Source of the DNA: Cercozoa sp. M6MM | Taxonomy: Eukaryota > Endomyxa: Ascetosporea | NCBI GenBank assembly: GCA_040357565.1 | Contig: JBDODJ010000096.1 | Direction: 5' to 3' (one strand) | Length of the DNA: 42,184 nt | In this document: positions 36,862 through 42,184 of the stretch, piece by piece | How the letters are laid out: each line of letters begins with the position of its first letter | How positions within the stretch are numbered: the first letter of the stretch is position 1 | Notes under the pieces: model-generated | What the model was told of the DNA's origin: nothing | The model's database searches: none | What the model saw: only the letters and a program-made list of their open reading frames with translations | Made by a program: the position numbers and the translations under genes

Positions 36862-37096
36862 AACTGGCAGCTGGCTGAATAAACACACCTCATGTTGGCC
36901 CTGCTGAAAGGCTTGCTCAAGCTGCTGCGCGGTGGCTTGATCTGCGGCAAAGCGCAAATGTTGAAAATCTTACATACAGAAGACGTACCATAAGGAATCC
37001 AGGGTTCGTTTGCCTGTGGCTGCCACTGCCAGTGAACGTAGTCGTCTTTGGCGCTTGTCCGATTGCCGAAACACATCGTGCAGGCGAGGTCAGTTT
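36033..37096 (-). CDS. WWE-domain and RING-finger protein, probable ubiquitin E3 ligase
   Basis: WWE domains bind poly-ADP-ribose or act in ubiquitin ligases; RING fingers recruit E2 enzymes. The first clear exon (5' end 37096) has a CTMC pair, then HWQWQPQANEPWIPY, the opening of a WWE domain with both Trp residues. The next adds DQATAQQLEQAFQQGQHE. After a (GT)n intron come YKVVSIMSKP and MQLNTRTGMQRR, the WWE closing pattern (MxQxNxxTGxxR). The last exon (36033-36263) encodes a RING: CSICLDDFNG, SHCFHRNC, NCAYCRARV, stop TAA. WWE precedes RING, as in Deltex, but the protein ends with the RING and has no room for a DTC domain; RNF146 has the opposite order. A first exon upstream (about 37140-37230) is likely but not fixed. 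Confidence 0.65.
36617..36860. repeat. (CAAA)n then (CA)n array with 10-N gap
   Basis: About twelve CAAA/ACAA units pass into CA repeats, broken by two GTGTGACA/ATGTGACA interruptions, with N 36802-36811. It lies within the WWE-gene intron. Confidence 0.95.
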
Positions 37097-37677
37097 CTGT
37101 GCAATTCCATCCAATGCGGCTGGGTGTTTGTCACTTGGAAAGCGAGCAACTCGATCAGTGGCAATGCAAAAGCATGGATGAAATGTACCATTGTTCCGCC
37201 AAGTGCAGCGCTCACCTACATCATTGAGGCTTGTCTGATGCATGAAAATACACGAACAGAAGGTTACAAATCCACTCAGCCATGCCCAGGGTACAGTACA
37301 GCTAGACGCAATCGAGTCTGGATATTTTTTCAAACTATGTATCGATGCACGCTACTTCTTGCAGCTTTTCACGAAAACAGTTCTGTGAGGACTGTAAGCG
37401 CTAACGGTACCTCTCTACAATTCCATCAACCAGATTTTGCTCTAAAACCTTGTAGCCGAATACTCGACATCAACCCCTCTTTGAACGGGTGGCTACAGGC
37501 TACGAAATCTGCAGAACGGGTGCAGAAACCTGGGTTGTGTTTGTCTACAGTACTTGTCTGCAGTGCTTGTCTGCAGTGCTCGTCTGCAGTGCTTGCCTGC
37601 AGTGCTTCCTCGCGCTGCCATAAGCGCTGTCATAGCTGACCTAAGACTGGGGGGTTGGCTGTACTGGTTTGGGCAAG
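37097..37677. promoter_or_regulatory. Divergent region between WWE-RING and AAA genes
   Basis: Should hold both promoters and possibly the WWE-RING first exon. Contains the 13-bp tandem repeat at 37544-37608. Confidence 0.4.
37544..37608. repeat. Five tandem 13-bp units (TCTGCAGTGCTTG)
   Basis: Units start at 37544, 37557, 37570, 37583 and 37596; the middle three differ by at most one base. It ends 69 bp upstream of the AAA start codon. Confidence 0.85.
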
Positions 37678-39978
37678 ATGGGCCGCGGAGGCAGCGAGTC
37701 GATGCTGTCGGACATGGTTGCTTCTGTTTACAAAATCGGTTTAGGAAAATGTCTCGATTTTGTATGTCTGCGCGCGCGAGTGTGTGTGTGTCTGTGTGTC
37801 TGTGTGCGTGTCTGTGTCTGTGTCTGTGTCTGTGTCTGTGTCTGTGTGTGTGCACTGATTGTCATGAATGCATGTACACAGGCCCTGACGCAGTCGGCAT
37901 CAGCTATGCTAAGCGGCATGGTGGACACGTCTAATCCGATCCTCGCTTTCATGGTACCCGTGCATCACGCATTGTTGTCAATCTAAAATTACCTTATAGT
38001 GGAATTTCGTGGTAATCACGCTAATCGGTGCTGTCGCTGCGGCCGTCCGCGACGGCGACTTGGTGCAGAAAATCAAAAGGCTCTTTTCCAGCGACGACAA
38101 AATGGGTTTCTCCCTGCGGTTCCGCGCCAAGGACCCGATGAGCGTGTGGTCACACCGCATTCTTTCGTCTAACGAGTTGTACAACTGCATTTTTTGTGTA
38201 TTGAGTCGCAACAAGTCGCTGTTTCTGTGGCAGCAAGGCGTGGCTCGGAATGATTCGCGAAGTCGTCCAGAACAAATCCAAGGTCTTCTTTCTTGCCTTG
38301 CCTTTCCTTGCCTCGATACCCCAAACGTTCCATTTATTGTGGGGCTTTTTGTAGGACAGCACTGCAGGCGAAGGTCTCAAATACCTGCAGGAATTTCTGA
38401 ACGCTGGAAGTATCTACGATGATGAGTCGTCCGAGTACATTCACTGTCTTTGGGTCGCGTGAGAAGGTTTTTGGCTGGATGGACGAGTGGTGTCTGGTGC
38501 AGTACGAGTGAGTCTCGCTTCATGCCGGATCAGGTGGAGTCGTTCCGTTTGGACGAGCACATTTGGTAAAGTTTAATGCCATGCGCAATCCTGTTTGTTT
38601 TTTTACAGCGTTTTCCCTGTTTGCAGGATCAAGTTCGAGGAAAATCGTCAGACAGATAATAACAAGACTACCATAAATTATGACCTGCGTATGTTGCCTG
38701 TTCTTCAACGTGTGAAACCTTTCATCGCCTCCTTCTTGGCAGATGTGTTCGTACGCGACTACAACAAGAAGCAATACCTCCTCGACAAGCACATTGAGGT
38801 ACTCTTCTTTGTCTTTTTGTCTAGGTCTGGCTCACCCGTACCGTTCTTCCCGGCTCTTTTGATTCTTTGATTTTTAAAGGTGATGGAGATGTACCACGAA
38901 GCTGCACGCACGCGACTGAAGAAGCCGCATATTTTTGTGCTTGGCGGCGCCGATGAGGTACTTGGTTGGCATGATACTGTCCGAATGTACGTGTCAGGAG
39001 TTAATTCGCTGCAGGATCAGGATAGTATCACGTGGAAGATGTACCCGTTCTCGTCAACGCGCAAGATGGAGGTAGCCCCGCGTATGCACTTGTGTACGCA
39101 TAGTGTGTACGTGTGTGTAGCACGTTTGGTTCAAGCAACGCAACGAGTTCCTTACGGCTTACAACAACTTCGTAAACGGACGCGAGTACCTTTTCTTGAC
39201 ATGACATGACACAAACCACCCGTTTTTCTCACACCGCACAACCTGGCTGATCAGAGCGTACGAGCGACGTGGCGACCCTTGGACCTTCTCGGCTTTGCTC
39301 TTTGGACACCCTGGCTGCGGCAAGAGTACCTCATCCTCTTCGCTGTCGTTAGGGAGTGGTCGCCAGAGACTAGGTGTGCTATATGGATATGGTGTGGCAC
39401 AGCCTCTCTGCTCAAAGCGATTGCAAACGAGGCCAAACAGACCGGAAACGGTACCCTCGTCTGCCGTTCTTTGTGTTCTTTGGTGTCAATGTAAATGTGT
39501 ATTGTCTTTCTGTTTATAGTTCGGCACATGTTCGTGATCCCATTCCAGAAGATCGAATCGGCTGATATGCTGACACGCGTCATCTTTGATGAACAGGTAC
39601 TGTACCACTATTGGTTGCGTGCGTCTGTACGGGATACATGCAACAAAGCAAGGGGAATATTATCTAGGTGAACGGTTACCGCATCCCGCTCCATCAGCGC
39701 ATGCTCGTGTTTGAAGATTTCGATGCCAATGAGAGTACCAACCGCCTTGTCTTTCTGTTTCTTTGCTAGGATACCCCGCCCGTACCGTTATCTTTCTGTG
39801 TTTAGGCGCCAAGGTTTTCAAGAAACGCAAGAACCTCGGCACGTCGCAGAGCGAGAAGGAGCGCGACAACGAGATGCTAGCACAGGTGGGTCGCTCCTAT
39901 TCCACTGATTTTGTTGCCCTTCGCTGTTTGTGTTACTCTTTTTCGCTGCTTTTGTTCCTCTTCTCCCTGTTTTTGTTA

Positions 39979-40038
<60 letters not shown>

Positions 40039-40281
40039 ATTTCTTTCTTTCTTTCTTTCTCTCTATATATCCGTATAATTTTGCAGATGGTCATGGCGCA
40101 GCAGGCGATGATGCTTGGCGCCAGCAACAATAAGAGCGGCAAGAAGTCTTCCGACAACTCAGGTACGCTGAACAGTATCGGCACATTGCTTTATCTCATG
40201 TATGTAACTGTTCAGAGAGCGACGAGAAGAATGAAGATGCTGACAAGCCGCCTTCGTACCCTTTCATCTCGATACACATGT

Positions 40282-40329
<48 letters not shown>

Positions 40330-40339
40330 NNNNNNNNNN

Positions 40340-40388
<49 letters not shown>

Positions 40389-41417
40389 TATGTGAGTATG
40401 TGAGTGTGTGAGTGTGTATGCGTGAGTGTTTAAACAGAACCAAGAAAAAGTCGTCCGACAGCCCGGACCTCTTGTCTGGCTTGTCTCTGGGTTCCTTTGG
40501 CAGCAAGAAGCTAAAGATTAGTCTCTCAGAAGTGTTGAATGTAAATTCTACGCTAATTATTTTTTCGCTTTGATTTTATTAATTTTTTACTGACTTAAAT
40601 TTTAGGCGCTGGATGGATTAAATGAGCGTACAGGAAGTATTGCTTTGTGGACGACAAAGTAAAGCATCAGACAATAATTGTTTTCATCTTGACTTTGTTA
40701 TTTTTAATTGTTTGCAGCATCATGAACCCTCGCGCTCACTTCGACCCTGCATGTATACCGTGTTTACCCGTGTCCCTCTCTCCCCTGCTTGGTTTATGTT
40801 GTCTGTGTAGTCCTTCGTCCTGGTCGCATGGACCTGATTATTGAGTTCACGCCCGCTGATGCTGAGGGTACCTACTTTCTTGGAGAGTGTGGATGTGATG
40901 CGCGACATGTGATGCCTTTCGGGACCGTGATGTGTGTGTATGTGTGTTCTGGTCAGGTGTCGCCTTCCTGGTGCGCCGTTTCTTTGGCCTCGGCGAAGAG
41001 GAACTCACGGCCGAGCACGTGCGCAAGGCTGGTGTCGACGAGGACGTGTTCACACCGGCGCAGATCAAACAGGTTTGCAAGGAGTCGACTTGCGCCGATG
41101 ATGCACTCATGACGCTGCAGAAACAGTGCGTGAAGGTGCCACCTCCGGTGCTGACACGCATGTGGTCGCAGGGCCCAATCCCGCTGACAGAAGGCGTTGC
41201 CAAGGTACTCTTTAGATGCTCTCAGCATCTCAGTTCAACCAGCAATTTTCTGTAAGTCCGTATGCGTGCTTTTAACCAGGTGGAAGTCGACGTGTCTGAC
41301 GATTCCGCTGTTGTGGCCGCTGCTAGTACCCATACTATCAAGGCCGTGACCAGCGCGGATCTCGACACCACTGCGGAAGTCATCGAAGATGACATGCCCA
41401 TCGACTATGATGACTGA
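37678..41417 (+). CDS. BCS1-like AAA ATPase with an N-terminal membrane segment
   Basis: BCS1-type AAA proteins are membrane-anchored unfoldases or translocases; mitochondrial Bcs1 inserts the Rieske protein. The start MGRGGSESMLSDMVASVYK is followed by a hydrophobic helix (FVVITLIGAVAAAV) and a region resembling the BCS1 N-terminal domain. The ATPase core is complete: LLFGHPGCGKT then SLLKAIANEA (Walker A, split by an intron after GK), QRMLVFEDFD (Walker B), ISLSEVLN then ALDGLNERTGSIALWTTN (sensor 1 Asn) and FDPAFLRPGRMDLIIEF (arginine-finger region). Between Walker B and sensor 1 lies a charged insert of about 80-90 residues (KKRKNLGTSQSEKERDNEM, then a Lys/Ser/Asp-rich stretch). The tail contains GVAFLVRRFFGLGEEEL and an acidic end (EVIEDDMPIDYDD), stop TGA 41415-41417. 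Whether it acts in mitochondria or at another membrane is not clear; there is no obvious presequence. Confidence 0.85.
37786..37852. repeat. (GT)n/(CTGTGT)n intronic repeat
   Basis: Mixed GTGT and CTGTGT units in the first AAA-gene intron. Confidence 0.85.
39979..40036. repeat. (CT)n intronic microsatellite
   Basis: About 27 CT units followed by TTTC repeats, upstream of an acceptor in the AAA gene. A pyrimidine run is compatible with splicing. Confidence 0.95.
40280..40430. repeat. (GT)n array with 10-N gap in AAA-gene intron
   Basis: GT repeats flank N 40330-40339, then degenerate to GTGAGTAT-type units. Confidence 0.95.
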
Positions 41418-41864
41418 CTCGACTAGTACTGTAGTGACCCAATGCGATCGTTGTATAAAAGATGCTGTAGTAGTAGTGGGGTATGCATGGCGGGGTTTTC
41501 TTGAGGCAAAATCAGAATTAAATAGAGGATAAGGGGTGAGGGGGCGAAAGGGGGGGTGGGGGTAAAGAGGTAGATGTTTGGGGTTCGGTTTTGCTTCGAA
41601 AACCCCGACATACCCGTAGTAGTGTCTTACGTTATCCTTGTAACTGTAGGCCCATGCGTTTCGATAGTGGTCTGCAGTCTCGGTCGTGCATGCAGGTTCT
41701 TCTACGGTACCGTACCGACCGCGCTGATGGCGTTGTGAGCCGAAAAGCGATGTCTCTAGAAATGCCCATCATGGGGCATGCTGGTAAAGTAGTAAAAGCG
41801 GCTTCGAAATCGAGGTCGAGGTCGCGTCGCAATCGCCCGAATTCCTGGACAAATAATTGCTTTA
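41418..41864. other. 3' intergenic region with G-rich tract and small hairpin
   Basis: 41533-41562 has four G runs. CGGTTTT...AAAACC at 41586-41604 can form a short hairpin. No confident gene is seen. Confidence 0.5.
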
Positions 41865-42096
41865 TTAGCGAGATCCTGCCGGCGGCCAGCCTTGCGCTTG
41901 CGCAGCCGTGACGGCACTCAAGTCGGCGTCATCGTTTTCTGCCAATAGTTAAAGCGGACTGTTTACTCAACACCTTCAAAAGACAATGCGGTATACAATG
42001 CAGCATACCGACGACGGCACGTGCGGCGCGCAGCACGGTCTTTTCGGACACGAGCAGCGACAGCAGCGACTTCTCGGCGGCTGAAGCGTCCGACAT
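41865..42096 (-). CDS. Small two-exon ORF, or 3' end of a gene running off the window
   Basis: ATG 42096-42094 begins MSDASAAEKSLLSLLVSEKT; the exon 42009-42096 ends at a GTATGC donor. A 70-bp intron closes at GCAG, and exon 41865-41938 adds NDDADLSAVTAAQAQGWPPA to TAA, 53 residues in phase. The stop overlaps a possible AATAAA poly(A) signal (41861-41866). A CCACAG lies just 5' of the ATG, so this may be the last two exons of a longer gene beyond the edge. The plus strand also has an open stretch here (SDTSSDSSDFSAAEASDIP) with a donor before the terminal (GT)n array, so strand is not settled. Confidence 0.35.
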
Positions 42097-42105
42097 TCCT
42101 GTGGA

Positions 42106-42137
42106 ATACGTGCGTGTGTGTGTGTGTGTGTGCGTGC

Positions 42138-42184
<47 letters not shown>
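42106..42184. repeat. (GT)n microsatellite at window end
   Basis: GT run with GTGCGTGC interruptions to the last base. Confidence 0.95.

Overview
The window is nuclear DNA from an intron-dense, ciliated unicellular eukaryote whose species I cannot name. The genes are cut into many short exons by introns that are mostly about 40-70 bp. (GT)n/(CA)n arrays swell some introns, and all six runs of N lie inside such arrays. A BBSome subunit (BBS7) implies a cilium. A heterotrimeric G-protein alpha subunit, a SUN-domain protein, a CAF-1-like chromatin assembly subunit, a HOPS-like vacuolar protein and COX15 are ordinary eukaryotic functions. Splice donors often read GTAC rather than GTAAGT.

Layout, left to right: a small two-exon ORF (207-490, +); a TrmH/SpoU tRNA 2'-O-methyltransferase (653-3095, +); BBS7 (3492-7108, +); a VPS41-like beta-propeller protein (7725-12378, -); a G-alpha gene (13022-15021, +); a bacterial-type NAD+-dependent DNA ligase (15534-19091, -); an MFS transporter (19187-22001, +); a CAF-1 large-subunit-like protein (22687-26197, +); an unrecognised gene (about 26744-29093, +); COX15 heme A synthase (29505-30921, -); a SUN-domain protein (31372-35603, +); a WWE-RING E3 ligase candidate (36033-37096, -); a BCS1-like AAA ATPase (37678-41417, +); and a small two-exon ORF (41865-42096, -).

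The genes are mostly unrelated housekeeping functions and form no operon-like system. The most unusual is the NAD+-dependent DNA ligase. It has KxDG, DGVVLK and motif-V lysine signatures, a zinc-finger remnant and helix-hairpin-helix segments, is split by about 22 introns, and starts with an Arg/Ser-rich leader that looks like an organelle-targeting presequence. Known eukaryotic replicative and repair ligases use ATP, so a spliced LigA-type enzyme, possibly mitochondrial, is the best candidate for something undescribed. It sits head-to-head with the MFS gene, with 95 bp between the putative start codons.

Other points of interest are a perfect 18-bp inverted repeat followed by a perfect 16-bp palindrome between the VPS41-like and G-alpha genes, hairpins between convergent or tandem genes, a WWE-before-RING domain order, and one gene with no family I recognise. 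Exon models were built by eye from reading frame, GT-AG borders and family resemblance. Family calls are recognition from memory, not search results.
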